64,000 nucleotides of DNA from JAHEJA01 sp965656445 (GCA_965656445.1 CBFHKO010000001.1:682001-746000), one strand, 5' to 3'. Counted from the stretch's first letter, positions 35,562-46,073 are shown. Notes: generated from the sequence alone by a model not told the origin. Translations and numbers: made by a program.

Positions 35562-36414
35562 CAACACGTTCGCGCCACATGGTAAAGGCGCCTGCCCCCA
35601 CGATGAGGGTTGCGCCGAGCAAGACCAACGGCTCTGGCCATTCATCGAAAACAAAGGCGCCCAAGAGCAGCGCCCAGAGCAAGCCTGTGTAGCGAAAGAA
35701 GGCCACATGCGCCATATCGCCTACGCGCATCACCATCACGCTCAAGAGATAGCCAAGGCTCACGATAAGGGCCGCTAGACCGATATAGACGCTCACCCCA
35801 GTCGACACAGGTTCCCACGTTTGAAAAAGTGACAGACCCGCGGCCAATACCAAAACACTGATCGAGGCTGTGAGTGTGACAAAGAGCGAGGGGACAGATT
35901 TCGACATGCGGCGCGTGATCAAATCGCGCAGAGTGACGAACCCCACCGAGATCAAGGCATATGTCGTGTTGATGTCAAATCCATTGGCCTCTGGCTGAAC
36001 GATCAAGATCATACCGACAAAGCCCACAGCAATCGCAAGGGCGCGGCGCCAACCAATCGCTTCGCCAAAAAAGACAAATCCACCCAACGCCACAGTCAAA
36101 GGCAAGAGCTGTAAAATTGCGATCAAGTTTGCAATTGGCATATTAGCAAGCGCGGTCAAAAAGAAAACCGCCGCGCCCGCCTCGCTAAAGGCGCGCAAAG
36201 CAACATAGATCCAATCGCGCCGGGACAAGGACACCCGCAATACGCCATAGGCAAGGCAAAGCGCGGCCACCAAGGCCGTTGTGAGCAGCCCGCGCAATGT
36301 CATGGCCTGGAACAAGGGAACGCTCCCAAGAGCCAGTTTCATGAAGGTGTCATTCAAGACAAAGGCGGCCATGCTGAAGGTCATCAACACGGCACCGCGA
36401 TAGTTGTCTGTCAT
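35536..36414 (-). CDS. EamA/DMT family transporter
   Basis: 292-residue membrane protein with ten hydrophobic segments in two EamA halves, as in drug/metabolite exporters (for example LLTTALVAALCLAYGVL, LIAILQLLPLTVALGGFVFFGEAIG and the matching second-half LLWALLLGAFVFDEWPEPLVLLGATLIVGAG). The substrate is unknown. It follows the GNAT/CDGSH pair on the same strand and could be part of that transcript. Its 3' end overlaps the rhamnosyltransferase gene tail-to-tail. Confidence 0.85.
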   Translation of the reverse strand: MTDNYRGAVLMTFSMAAFVLNDTFMKLALGSVPLFQAMTLRGLLTTALVAALCLAYGVLRVSLSRRDWIYVALRAFSEAGAAVFFLTALANMPIANLIAILQLLPLTVALGGFVFFGEAIGWRRALAIAVGFVGMILIVQPEANGFDINTTYALISVGFVTLRDLITRRMSKSVPSLFVTLTASISVLVLAAGLSLFQTWEPVSTGVSVYIGLAALIVSLGYLLSVMVMRVGDMAHVAFFRYTGLLWALLLGAFVFDEWPEPLVLLGATLIVGAGAFTMWRERVVKARSAKP

Positions 36415-36450
36415 CTCTTTGTCTTTCTCATCCTGTCGCTACAGCGCCAT

Positions 36451-36735
36451 CTAACGCCCATTCATAACAGGTTTCCAGTCAGGATGACGTGCATATTGCG
36501 CTTTTACGAAGGGACATAAGGGAACAATCCGAAATCCGTTCTCTTGGGCGTCTTCAATCATATGTTCAACCAGCGCTTTGCCGACGCCGCGCCCACCGAG
36601 GGCCTCGGGAACGCCAGTGTGATCGGCGATGATGTTTTTGGGGCTCATGATGGAAAAGGTCAGCTCCGCTTCATAACCATCAATGACCGTTACATAGCGT
36701 CCGCGCGTGTCTGTGATCTCTTTGGTAATATTCAT
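36451..36735 (-). CDS. small GNAT-type N-acetyltransferase (YidJ/PF14542-like)
   Basis: 94-residue protein. ADHTGVPEALGGRGVGKALVEHMIEDA is the acetyl-CoA-binding motif A with the GGRGVG loop, and the C-terminal IVPLCPFVKAQYARHPDW is the PxCPFV...HPxW signature of the short 'acetyltransf_CG' class. The acceptor is unknown. Its start overlaps the CDGSH gene stop by 4 bp, so the two are translated together. Confidence 0.88.
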   Translation of the reverse strand: MNITKEITDTRGRYVTVIDGYEAELTFSIMSPKNIIADHTGVPEALGGRGVGKALVEHMIEDAQENGFRIVPLCPFVKAQYARHPDWKPVMNGR

Positions 36736-37373
36736 GCCTCTGCCTCAAATCCGATCGCTTTGTGTGAACCATCACAGAAGGGTTTTGTTTTAGATGCACC
36801 ACAACGGCACAAAGCCTGTTTTTCGCCAGTTTGAATGCGGCGCCCTGACCCCGCGATGACTTCCATAGGCCCTGTGACCATCAAGGGGCCGTCCTTGGTT
36901 GGTTTGATCGTCACGTTGCCCCCTTGGTTCGTAAAATCTTCGGCTTTCGAAGTAGTTGTTGCCTCAGAGGTGGCTGTAAATTTGGCCGCAATATGGCTGT
37001 TGTCACAGAAGGGTTTATTCTTGGATTGACCGCAGCGGCACAAAAGCGCTCGCGTAGCAGTGGCATCATTGGGAAGCCTCAATGTGCCTTTGGCTTCGAT
37101 AGGGCCATTTTCCCAAAGTCTGGCTGTATTGACCTCAGGTTGGGGTTCATCTTGTCCGTTATCGTGGCGTTTGTAGCTCAGGGCACCAGAGGGGCAACTG
37201 TCTATGACACGGGCTAATACTTCGGTCTCGGCGTGTTCTGGAAAAATCCATCCGCCTTTTGATCCAGGCACGAATACTTTCGGCAAACCCATCACGCATT
37301 TGCGCGCATGGATACATTTCTTGCCATCAAAGTGAATTGTGATGTCTTTGGTTTCTACTGGTCTCATTGTCAT
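36732..37373 (-). CDS. Fer4_19 plus double CDGSH iron-sulfur protein
   Basis: 213-residue protein with three metal-binding parts. Residues 5-70 form a divergent ferredoxin-like domain (KKCIHARKCVMGLPKVF...IDSCPSGAL). Two CDGSH-type [2Fe-2S] motifs follow: CRCGQSKNKPFCDNSH (about 110-126) and CRCGASKTKPFCDGSH (about 188-204), each CxC-X8-CD-x-SH. Such proteins carry redox or labile Fe-S clusters; no reaction is established. It lies just downstream of the rpoC terminator and heads a CDGSH-GNAT-EamA group. Confidence 0.88.
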   Translation of the reverse strand: MTMRPVETKDITIHFDGKKCIHARKCVMGLPKVFVPGSKGGWIFPEHAETEVLARVIDSCPSGALSYKRHDNGQDEPQPEVNTARLWENGPIEAKGTLRLPNDATATRALLCRCGQSKNKPFCDNSHIAAKFTATSEATTTSKAEDFTNQGGNVTIKPTKDGPLMVTGPMEVIAGSGRRIQTGEKQALCRCGASKTKPFCDGSHKAIGFEAEA

Positions 37374-37424
37374 CCCTCATCATTTCCCTCCTCTTAAAGT
37401 GGGGGGCGGGACTCGGGATTTCAA

Positions 37425-37454
37425 TAAAAAAGCACCCACCAAATGGCGGGTGCT
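37425..37454 (-). terminator. terminator downstream of rpoC
   Basis: A stem AGCACCC-CC / GG-GGGTGCT with one internal mismatch and a 4-base loop (37431-37454) is followed on the minus strand by a run of six or seven T. It lies 26 bp beyond the rpoC stop. Confidence 0.88.
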
Positions 37455-37479
37455 CTCTATGATAGGTCTTAGGACAGAC

Positions 37480-40400
37480 TTAGTCGTCGTTGCTTGCCTC
37501 AGGTGCGGCCAAGGCCACGGCCTGTTCCGCCTCTTCGCGACGTGCTTCGATGACGACGTTGTCACGCTCGGTTGCGATACGACGGACACGCTGTGTCGCG
37601 CCACCTGTTCCCGCTGGGATCAAGCGACCAACAATGACGTTTTCCTTGAGACCGACAAGCTTGTCACGTTTGCCCTGAACAGAAGATTCTGTGAGAACAC
37701 GTGTCGTTTCTTGGAACGAAGCCGCAGAAATAAAGGAGCGCGTTTGAAGTGACGCTTTGGTGATCCCCAAGAGGATTGGTTCACCCTGTGCAGGGCGGCC
37801 CCCTTTGGACAGCGCTTTTTCATTTGCTTGGTCGAATTCAATTTTATCGACATGCTCGCCTTTGAGAAGCGTTGTGTCACCGCTTTCAGAAATTTCCCAT
37901 TTCTGAAGCATCTGGCGAACGATCACTTCGACGTGCTTGTCGTTGATTTTCACACCTTGCAGACGATAAACATCCTGAACTTCGTCGATCATATAGTTGG
38001 CAAGTGCCTCGATCCCCATAATCGCAAGAATGTCATGCGGTGCTGGGTTGCCGTCCATGATGTAGTCACCCTTCTGAACGAAGTCACCTTCGGCCACAGG
38101 GATGTGCTTGCCTTTTGGAACCATGTATTCAACTGGATCACGGCTATCATCAACGGGCTCAATCGAGATGCGACGCTTGTTCTTGTAGTCGCGGCCATAG
38201 CGCACGTAACCATCGATTTCCGCGATGATTGCGTGATCTTTTGGACGACGGGCTTCGAACAGTTCAGCAACGCGTGGAAGACCACCTGTAATGTCCTTGG
38301 TTTTCGCGCCTTCACGAGGAATACGCGCAACAACATCACCTGCTTTGATCTCTTGACCGTCTTCGACAGACAAGATGGCATCAACAGACATCGGATATGT
38401 GATCGGGTTGCCTGCGTCATTGCGCACAGGTTCGCCATCGGCACCAACCAAGATGATTTCAGGCTTGAGTTCGTTGCCTTTGAGCGCAGCGCGCCAATCC
38501 ACAACGATCTTCTGTGTCATACCTGTTGCATCATCGGTTTCCTCACGAACAGCGACACCATTGACGAGGTCAACATGTTTCGCAGTCGCGTCTTTTTCCG
38601 CGATGATCGGCAATGTGTATGGATCCCACTCAAACAATTTGTCGCCACGGGCCACTTTGGCGCCCTCTTTGACAAAGACTTTCGTGCCGTAACCCAACTT
38701 GTGGCTCGCGCGCTCTTCGCCTTGTTCGTCAAGAATGCGCAACTTCATGTTACGACCCATAACGAGCGTTTCGCCATTTGAGTTTTCCAGTGTCATTGCA
38801 TTTTCGAATGCAATTTTACCTTCTTGGCTGGCTTCGAGGAAAGATTGCTGACCACCTTGTGCAACACCACCAATGTGGAATGTCCGCATTGTTAGCTGAG
38901 TCCCTGGTTCACCGATGGACTGAGCGGCGATAATACCGACAGCTTCACCAATGTTCACGATTGTTCCGCGTGCAAGGTCACGTCCGTAACATTTCGCACA
39001 AACGCCATCTTCTGCTTCACAGGTCAATGGGCTGCGGATACGCGCAGATTGCATGCCGCTCTCGTCAATCGCATCAGCGAGCAATTCGTCGATGATCTGA
39101 CCTTCTTTGACAAGAATTTCTTCTGTGCCAGGACGCATGATGTCTTCTGCCGCTGTACGACCCAAAACGCGTTCCGCCAATGAGGAAATCACTTCGCCAT
39201 CGTTGACCGCTGGTTCCGCAGTGATTGAGTTTTCAGTTCCACAATCGTTCATGCGAACGATACAGTCCTGAGCAACGTCAACCAAACGACGCGTTAGATA
39301 ACCAGAGTTCGCAGTTTTCAACGCCGTATCCGAAAGACCCTTACGCGCACCGTGGGTGGAGTTAAAGTATTCGAGAACGGTCAAACCTTCTTTAAAGTTT
39401 GAGATGATCGGTGTTTCGATAATGTCGCCATTCGGCTTTGCCATCAAACCACGCATACCGCCGAGCTGTTTCATCTGGGTCACAGAACCACGCGCACCAG
39501 AGTGGGCCATCATGTAAACCGAGTTCGGTTCCATTTCTGAGCCATCTTCATCACGCTTGTTTGCTGAGATGGTGTTCATCATCGCGTCGGTGACTTTGTC
39601 GTTACACTTGGACCAAGCATCCACAACTTTGTTGTACTTTTCGCCCTGAGTGATCAGGCCGTCCATGTACTGTTGTTCAAAGTCTTTCACTTGACCACGT
39701 GTTTCGTCAACAAGACCCCATTTGTTATCAGGGATAACCATGTCGTCTTTACCGAACGAAATACCCGCTTTAAACGCTTCGCGGAAACCCATTGTCATGA
39801 TCTGATCACAGAAGATGACGGATTCTTTTTGACCGCAATAACGATAAACCGTGTCGATGACTTTTTGTACGTCTTTCTTACGAAGCAAATTGTTCACAAG
39901 ATCGAAGGGCGCTTTGGCATTTTTAGGAAGCAAGGATCCCAAACGCACACGACCTGGTGTGGTTTCAAAGCGTTTGAACACTTCGTTACCTTCACTGTCG
40001 ATCTGTGAAATCCGCGCTTGAACTTTGGCGTGAAGGTGAACTTCGCCTGTGTCCAATGCATATTGCACTTCTTCGATAGAGCTAAAGATCATCCCTTCGC
40101 CCTTCATGCCTTCGCGCATGATGGTCGTATAGTAGATCCCCAAGATCATATCCTGTGATGGAACGATGATCGGTGCGCCGTTTGCAGGCGACAGAACGTT
40201 GTTCGTTGACATCATCAAAACGCGGGCTTCCAATTGTGCCTCAAGGCTCAATGGAACGTGAACCGCCATTTGGTCACCGTCAAAGTCCGCGTTAAACGCA
40301 GAACAGACCAACGGGTGAAGCTGGATCGCTTTGCCTTCGATCAAAACGGGTTCAAAGGCTTGGATGCCCAAACGGTGCAAGGTTGGCGCACGGTTTAGCA

Positions 40401-41673
40401 TGACGGGGTGTTCACGGATCACTTCATCCAAGATATCCCAAACTTCGGGACGCTCTTTTTCCACCAATTTCTTGGCTTGTTTCACGGTTGAGGACAGACC
40501 TTTGGCCTCAAGACGGGAATAGATGAACGGTTTGAACAATTCCAACGCCATCTTTTTGGGCAAACCACATTGATGCAGCTTGAGCTCTGGACCCGTCACA
40601 ATGACCGAACGACCGGAAAAGTCGACGCGTTTCCCCAAAAGGTTTTGACGGAAACGACCCTGCTTACCCTTAAGCATGTCAGACAATGACTTCAAAGGAC
40701 GCTTGTTTGCGCCTGTGATGACACGACCACGACGGCCGTTGTCGAACAAGGCATCCACAGATTCTTGCAACATCCGCTTTTCGTTGCGAACGATGATGTC
40801 TGGTGCGCGCAATTCGATCAAACGCTTGAGACGGTTGTTCCGGTTGATCACACGACGGTAAAGGTCGTTCAAATCAGACGTCGCAAACCGACCGCCATCT
40901 AGTGGAACCAAGGGACGCAATTCTGGTGGGATCACAGGGATCACAGTCAAAATCATCCACTCAGGACGGTTGCCAGATTCAAGGAAGCTTTCGACCACTT
41001 TCAAACGCTTGATGATCTTTTTGGGCTTTAGTTCGCCTGTCGCCTCTTTGAGATCCGCGCGAAGCTGTTCTGCTTCGGCGTCTAGGTCGATCTGAGCCAA
41101 CATTTCACGGATCGCTTCGGCACCGATGTTCGCAGTGAAGGCGTCCATACCGTAGGTGTCTTGGGCGTCCATGTATTCTTCTTCGGTCATCATCTGACCA
41201 TACTGAAGATCAGTGAGACCTGGTTCGATCACAACGTAGTTTTCGAAATAAAGCACGCGTTCTAGATCGCGCAATGTCATGTCCAACATCAAACCGATGC
41301 GGGATGGCAATGATTTCAAGAACCAAATATGCGCAACGGGGGATGCCAATTCGATGTGGCCCATACGCTCACGACGTACTTTTTGAAGCGTAACTTCAAC
41401 ACCACATTTTTCGCAGACAACACCGCGATATTTCATGCGCTTATATTTACCGCAGAGACATTCGTAGTCTTTGGTTGGGCCAAAGATACGCGCACAGAAC
41501 AAACCATCACGCTCGGGCTTGAACGTCCGGTAGTTAATGGTTTCTGGTTTCTTAATCTCACCGAATGACCATGACAAAATCCGCTCTGGCGAAGCCAAAG
41601 AGACTTTGATTTCGTCGAACACCTTTGGTGATGTCAACGGGTTGAACGGGTTGTTTGTAATTTCCTGGTTCAT
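37480..41673 (-). CDS. rpoC: RNA polymerase beta' subunit
   Basis: 1397-residue catalytic subunit. The active-site motif NADFDGDQMAVH carries the three Mg-binding aspartates. The N-terminal zinc-binding domain shows CLCGKYKRMKYRGVVCEKCGVEV, and the second zinc site is CEAEDGVCAKCYGRDLARG. Bridge-helix and trigger-loop regions (MAHSGARGSVTQMKQLGGMRGLM, GEAVGIIAAQSIGEPGTQLTMRTFH in parts) are intact. It lies 52 bp after rpoB and ends at a strong terminator. Confidence 0.98.
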   Translation of the reverse strand: MNQEITNNPFNPLTSPKVFDEIKVSLASPERILSWSFGEIKKPETINYRTFKPERDGLFCARIFGPTKDYECLCGKYKRMKYRGVVCEKCGVEVTLQKVRRERMGHIELASPVAHIWFLKSLPSRIGLMLDMTLRDLERVLYFENYVVIEPGLTDLQYGQMMTEEEYMDAQDTYGMDAFTANIGAEAIREMLAQIDLDAEAEQLRADLKEATGELKPKKIIKRLKVVESFLESGNRPEWMILTVIPVIPPELRPLVPLDGGRFATSDLNDLYRRVINRNNRLKRLIELRAPDIIVRNEKRMLQESVDALFDNGRRGRVITGANKRPLKSLSDMLKGKQGRFRQNLLGKRVDFSGRSVIVTGPELKLHQCGLPKKMALELFKPFIYSRLEAKGLSSTVKQAKKLVEKERPEVWDILDEVIREHPVMLNRAPTLHRLGIQAFEPVLIEGKAIQLHPLVCSAFNADFDGDQMAVHVPLSLEAQLEARVLMMSTNNVLSPANGAPIIVPSQDMILGIYYTTIMREGMKGEGMIFSSIEEVQYALDTGEVHLHAKVQARISQIDSEGNEVFKRFETTPGRVRLGSLLPKNAKAPFDLVNNLLRKKDVQKVIDTVYRYCGQKESVIFCDQIMTMGFREAFKAGISFGKDDMVIPDNKWGLVDETRGQVKDFEQQYMDGLITQGEKYNKVVDAWSKCNDKVTDAMMNTISANKRDEDGSEMEPNSVYMMAHSGARGSVTQMKQLGGMRGLMAKPNGDIIETPIISNFKEGLTVLEYFNSTHGARKGLSDTALKTANSGYLTRRLVDVAQDCIVRMNDCGTENSITAEPAVNDGEVISSLAERVLGRTAAEDIMRPGTEEILVKEGQIIDELLADAIDESGMQSARIRSPLTCEAEDGVCAKCYGRDLARGTIVNIGEAVGIIAAQSIGEPGTQLTMRTFHIGGVAQGGQQSFLEASQEGKIAFENAMTLENSNGETLVMGRNMKLRILDEQGEERASHKLGYGTKVFVKEGAKVARGDKLFEWDPYTLPIIAEKDATAKHVDLVNGVAVREETDDATGMTQKIVVDWRAALKGNELKPEIILVGADGEPVRNDAGNPITYPMSVDAILSVEDGQEIKAGDVVARIPREGAKTKDITGGLPRVAELFEARRPKDHAIIAEIDGYVRYGRDYKNKRRISIEPVDDSRDPVEYMVPKGKHIPVAEGDFVQKGDYIMDGNPAPHDILAIMGIEALANYMIDEVQDVYRLQGVKINDKHVEVIVRQMLQKWEISESGDTTLLKGEHVDKIEFDQANEKALSKGGRPAQGEPILLGITKASLQTRSFISAASFQETTRVLTESSVQGKRDKLVGLKENVIVGRLIPAGTGGATQRVRRIATERDNVVIEARREEAEQAVALAAPEASNDD

Positions 41674-41725
41674 TTTGATTTCCTCAAATTAGAGCTGAAG
41701 GGAGGGGAGAAATAAGGGCGAACCC

Positions 41726-44700
41726 TTATTCCTCATCCTCCGCGTCCAGGAGTTCCATATTCAGGCCAAGGCCACGGACTTCTTTGACGAGAACGTTAAA
41801 GCTCTCTGGGATACCCGCTTCAAAGTTGTCTTCGCCTTTGACGATCGATTCATAGACCTTGGTCCGTCCGGCAACATCGTCCGACTTGACTGTCAGCATC
41901 TCTTGCAACGTATACGCCGCGCCATATGCTTCTAGTGCCCAAACTTCCATTTCACCGAAACGCTGACCACCGAATTGAGCTTTACCGCCCAAAGGTTGCT
42001 GCGTGACCAATGAGTATGGACCGGTTGAACGTGCGTGAATTTTGTCGTCCACCAAGTGGTGAAGTTTCAACAAGTATTTCACACCAACTGTCACAGGACG
42101 TGCAAATTGCTCACCTGTGCGACCATCAAACAAGATGGACTGACCAGATGTATCAAAGCCAGCACGTGTCAGAGCATTGTTCACGTCGTCTTCTTTGGCA
42201 CCGTCAAAAACAGGTGTCGCAATTGGAACGCCACGTGTGACGTTACCCGCCGCTTCGACTAAGTGATCTTCGTCCATAGAGGCAAGTCCCTCTTCATAGA
42301 CGTCATCACCATAAGCGATCCGCATTGCTTCACGAACAGGTGTCAAATCGCCAGAGCGACGATATTCACCAAGAGCGTCATCAATTTGAAGACCCAAGCC
42401 ACGCGCCGCCCAGCCCATGTGTGTTTCCAAAATCTGACCCACGTTCATACGTGACGGAACACCGAGAGGGTTCAAACAGAAATCAACTGGCGTCCCGTCC
42501 GCAAGGAACGGCATGTCTTCCATAGGAACAACCTTGGAAATAACACCTTTGTTTCCGTGACGACCCGCCATTTTATCACCTGGCTGAAGCTTGCGCTTCA
42601 CCGCGATAAAGACTTTGACCATCTTCATCACACCCGGTGGTAGATCATCTCCACGACGGACTTTTTCAACTTTGTCCTCAAACCGCGCATCAAGCGTGCG
42701 TTTTTGCGCCTCATACTGTTCATGTAGAGCTTCGACAACCTGTGCATCTGCTTCTTCTGCAAGAGCAAGCTGCCACCACTGGCCACGTGTCAACGTTGAC
42801 AAGAGGTCTTCGTTGATTTCCGCATTTGCAGAAACGCCCTTTGGACCTTTTACAGCTGTTTTACCGAGGATCATGGATTTCAAACGCGCATAGATGTTGC
42901 GATCCAAAATGGCCAATTCGTCATCACGGTCACGTGCCAAACGTTCAACTTCTTCGCGTTCGATCTGAAGCGCACGTTCGTCTTTTTCAACGCCGTGGCG
43001 GTTGAAGACACGAACCTCAACAACAGTCCCGTAATCACCCGGCTTCACACGCAAAGATGTGTCACGCACATCAGAGGCTTTTTCACCAAAGATCGCACGA
43101 AGAAGCTTTTCTTCAGGCGTCATTGGGCTTTCGCCTTTTGGTGTGATTTTACCAACGAGAATGTCACCTGGTTCAACGTCTGCACCGATGTAAACGATGC
43201 CCGCTTCGTCCAAGTTACGAAGCGCTTCTTCGCCGACGTTTGGAATATCACGTGTGATTTCCTCTGGCCCCAATTTCGTATCACGTGCCGCCACTTCGAA
43301 TTCTTCGATGTGGATCGACGTGAAGACGTCATCACGAGAGACACGCTCAGAAATCAGAATGGAGTCTTCATAGTTGTAGCCATTCCAAGGCATAAACGCG
43401 ACAACCACGTTTTTACCAAGAGCTAGTTCACCCATGTCTGTGGATGGACCATCAGCAATAACTTCGCCTTTGTTGACGGATTGACCCACTTTGACCAACG
43501 GACGTTGGTTGATACATGTGTTCTGGTTAGAGCGTTGGAATTTACGCATGCTGTAGATATCAACACCCGCATCGCCAAGTTCCAAATCAGACGTCGCACG
43601 AATAACGATACGCTGTGCATCAACTTGGTCGATGATACCGCCACGTTTCGCCATAATCGCCGCACCAGAGTCACGCGCAACAACTTGTTCGATACCTGTG
43701 CCAACCAAAGGTGCCTCAGCACGCAAAAGCGGAACAGCCTGACGTTGCATGTTTGAGCCCATCAAAGCACGGTTCGCGTCGTCGTTTTCCAAGAACGGGA
43801 TCAGCGATGCCGCAACAGAGACTAACTGTTTTGGGCTAACGTCGATCAGATCGACACTTTCGCTTGGCGCCAATGTGTAGTCACCGTTTTGACGTGTCGA
43901 GACGAGATCATTGATAAAGTTACCGTTTTCATCCAGCGATGCGTTGGCCTGCGCAACAGTGTGGCGCATTTCTTCGGTCGCGGACATGTAGTGGACTTCA
44001 TCCGTAACATGGCCGTCTTTAACGATACGATAAGGTGTTTCGATGAAACCATATTTGTTCACACGTGCAAATGTCGCCAAAGAGTTGATCAAACCAATGT
44101 TTGGACCTTCTGGCGTTTCAATTGGACACATACGACCGTAGTGCGTGGCGTGAACGTCACGAACTTCAAAGCCAGCACGCTCACGGGTCAAACCACCTGG
44201 CCCAAGCGCAGACAAGCGACGCTTGTGTGTGACTTCGGACAATGGGTTCGTTTGGTCCATAAACTGTGACAATTGGCTAGAGCCAAAGAATTCACGAACA
44301 GCTGCGGCCGCAGGTTTTGCGTTGATCAAATCTTGGGGCATGACTGTGTCGATTTCGACAGAGGACATGCGTTCCTTGATTGCGCGTTCCATGCGGAGCA
44401 AACCAACGCGATATTGGTTTTCCATCAATTCACCAACAGAGCGAACACGACGGTTGCCGAGGTGGTCGATGTCATCCACATCACCCTTGCCATCACGCAA
44501 TTCTACCAAGGCTTTGATACAAGCAACGATGTCTTCTTTGCGAAGTGTGCGTTGTGTATCCTCAGCATCAAGCGCCAGACGCATGTTCATTTTCACACGG
44601 CCAACCGCAGAAAGATCATAGCGTTCGCTATCAAAGAACAATGTGTCAAACAAAGCAGAAGCTGATTCAACGGTCGGTGGTTCACCTGGACGCATCACGC

Positions 44701-45862
44701 GATAGATATCCAAGAGCGCCGTTTCGCGACCCATGTTTTTGTCCATCGCCATTGTGTTGCGCATATAGGCGCCCACATTGATGTTATCGATGTCGAGAAC
44801 TGGGATTTCGGTAAAGCCCGCATCCATCAGCTCTTTCAAAGAGCCACCAATCAATTCACCGGCTTTGTCATATTCTAGCGTCAGCTCATCGCCCGCTTCG
44901 ACATAGATTGCACCAGTTTCTTCGTTGATGATGTCATGTGCAACGAATTTGCCAACGATATGCTCGAAAGGAACCAAAAGCTCGGTCACTTTGCCCTCGT
45001 CGATCAATTTCTTAACCGCGCGTGGCGTGACTTTCTTGCCGGCTTCACAGATCACTTCACCTGTACCAGCATCGACAATGTCATAGGTTGGGCGTGTGCC
45101 GCGAACCCGCTCAGGGAAGAACTTGGTGACCCAGCCTTTGCCTTTGGAATGCGTGTAGGTCACGGAGTCGTAATACGCGTTCATGATCGCGTCTTGATCC
45201 AAGCCCAAAGCATAAAGCAAAGTTGTCACAGGCAATTTACGACGACGGTCGATACGTGCGTAGACGTTGTCTTTTGCGTCAAACTCGAAATCCAACCATG
45301 ATCCACGGTACGGGATAATGCGGCAGGCAAACAACAGCTTACCCGAGCTGTGTGTTTTCCCTTTGTCATGGTCAAAAAAGACGCCCGGCGAACGGTGCAT
45401 CTGAGAAACGATAACACGCTCGGTACCATTCACAACGAATGTTCCGTTCGGTGTCATCAAAGGCATATCGCCCATAAAAACGTCTTGTTCTTTGATGTCT
45501 TTTACAGATTTTGCACCTGTATCTTCGTCGACATCAAATACGATCAAGCGCAATGTCACCTTAAGAGGCGCGCTGTAGGTCATGTCACGTTGCTGACATT
45601 CCTCGACGTCGTATTTTGGTTTTTCCAATTCATAGTCAACGAATTCCAAAATAGACGTTTCGTTGAAATCTTTAATTGGAAAGACGGATTGGAACACGCC
45701 TTTGATCCCTTCACCATCAAGTGGTGCTAGCTGATCGCCAGACTTAAGGAAGAGGTCGTAAGACGATTTTTGAACCTCGATAAGGTTCGGCATCTCAAGA
45801 ACTTCGCGGATTTTACCGTAGTACTTGCGCAGACGTTTCTGGCCAAGAAAGGATTGAGCCAT
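41726..45862 (-). CDS. rpoB: RNA polymerase beta subunit
   Basis: 1378-residue subunit. The ATG at 45862 (MAQSFLGQKRLRKYYGKI) is preferred to one four codons earlier. The rifampicin-binding region reads SQLSQFMDQTNPLSEVTHKRRLSALGPGGL across two lines of motif, wild type at the Asp, His and Ser positions, so no resistance change is seen. Downstream blocks KMAGRHGNKGVISK and GGQRFGEMEVWALEAYGAA are normal. It is preceded by a 247-bp spacer with two hairpins. Confidence 0.98.
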   Translation of the reverse strand: MAQSFLGQKRLRKYYGKIREVLEMPNLIEVQKSSYDLFLKSGDQLAPLDGEGIKGVFQSVFPIKDFNETSILEFVDYELEKPKYDVEECQQRDMTYSAPLKVTLRLIVFDVDEDTGAKSVKDIKEQDVFMGDMPLMTPNGTFVVNGTERVIVSQMHRSPGVFFDHDKGKTHSSGKLLFACRIIPYRGSWLDFEFDAKDNVYARIDRRRKLPVTTLLYALGLDQDAIMNAYYDSVTYTHSKGKGWVTKFFPERVRGTRPTYDIVDAGTGEVICEAGKKVTPRAVKKLIDEGKVTELLVPFEHIVGKFVAHDIINEETGAIYVEAGDELTLEYDKAGELIGGSLKELMDAGFTEIPVLDIDNINVGAYMRNTMAMDKNMGRETALLDIYRVMRPGEPPTVESASALFDTLFFDSERYDLSAVGRVKMNMRLALDAEDTQRTLRKEDIVACIKALVELRDGKGDVDDIDHLGNRRVRSVGELMENQYRVGLLRMERAIKERMSSVEIDTVMPQDLINAKPAAAAVREFFGSSQLSQFMDQTNPLSEVTHKRRLSALGPGGLTRERAGFEVRDVHATHYGRMCPIETPEGPNIGLINSLATFARVNKYGFIETPYRIVKDGHVTDEVHYMSATEEMRHTVAQANASLDENGNFINDLVSTRQNGDYTLAPSESVDLIDVSPKQLVSVAASLIPFLENDDANRALMGSNMQRQAVPLLRAEAPLVGTGIEQVVARDSGAAIMAKRGGIIDQVDAQRIVIRATSDLELGDAGVDIYSMRKFQRSNQNTCINQRPLVKVGQSVNKGEVIADGPSTDMGELALGKNVVVAFMPWNGYNYEDSILISERVSRDDVFTSIHIEEFEVAARDTKLGPEEITRDIPNVGEEALRNLDEAGIVYIGADVEPGDILVGKITPKGESPMTPEEKLLRAIFGEKASDVRDTSLRVKPGDYGTVVEVRVFNRHGVEKDERALQIEREEVERLARDRDDELAILDRNIYARLKSMILGKTAVKGPKGVSANAEINEDLLSTLTRGQWWQLALAEEADAQVVEALHEQYEAQKRTLDARFEDKVEKVRRGDDLPPGVMKMVKVFIAVKRKLQPGDKMAGRHGNKGVISKVVPMEDMPFLADGTPVDFCLNPLGVPSRMNVGQILETHMGWAARGLGLQIDDALGEYRRSGDLTPVREAMRIAYGDDVYEEGLASMDEDHLVEAAGNVTRGVPIATPVFDGAKEDDVNNALTRAGFDTSGQSILFDGRTGEQFARPVTVGVKYLLKLHHLVDDKIHARSTGPYSLVTQQPLGGKAQFGGQRFGEMEVWALEAYGAAYTLQEMLTVKSDDVAGRTKVYESIVKGEDNFEAGIPESFNVLVKEVRGLGLNMELLDAEDEE

Positions 45863-46010
45863 GGTCGATATCACCTTTTTAGTTTCTCACCGGAAACGAA
45901 GCCTGTCGGGTCCCAGGTTCGCCCCCATACGAGACGGTCAAAGTTGCGATCAATTCCCGACTTTCTTCCCGATGAAAGTCTCCCGATCATTGAACCTTGC
46001 CTAAAGAAAC

Positions 46011-46027
46011 GCCTTTTTCAAAAAGGC
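46011..46027 (-). promoter_or_regulatory. hairpin with T tract in the rplL-rpoB spacer
   Basis: Perfect 8-bp stem GCCTTTTT / AAAAAGGC around a single base, followed on the minus strand by TTTCTTTAG. It looks like a partial terminator (attenuator) ahead of rpoB. Confidence 0.55.
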
Positions 46028-46046
46028 CCTCATTAAGACAGGTTTA

Positions 46047-46073
46047 GCTGGGCATGGTAAAACCACACCCAGC
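46047..46073 (-). promoter_or_regulatory. second hairpin in the rplL-rpoB spacer
   Basis: Outer stem GCTGGG/CCCAGC and inner stem TGGT/ACCA are separated by a wobble-paired internal loop, 37 bp past rplL. Its place matches the attenuator/RNase III site known between rplL and rpoB in E. coli; the correspondence is by position only. Confidence 0.5.

Noticed and set aside
37828..38781. Long frame on the strand opposite rpoC (317 codons)
   Set aside because: A shadow of rpoC codon usage; similar antisense frames lie opposite rpoB, fusA and rpsC.
42290..45860. Rifampicin-resistance change in rpoB
   Set aside because: The cluster residues read as wild type.
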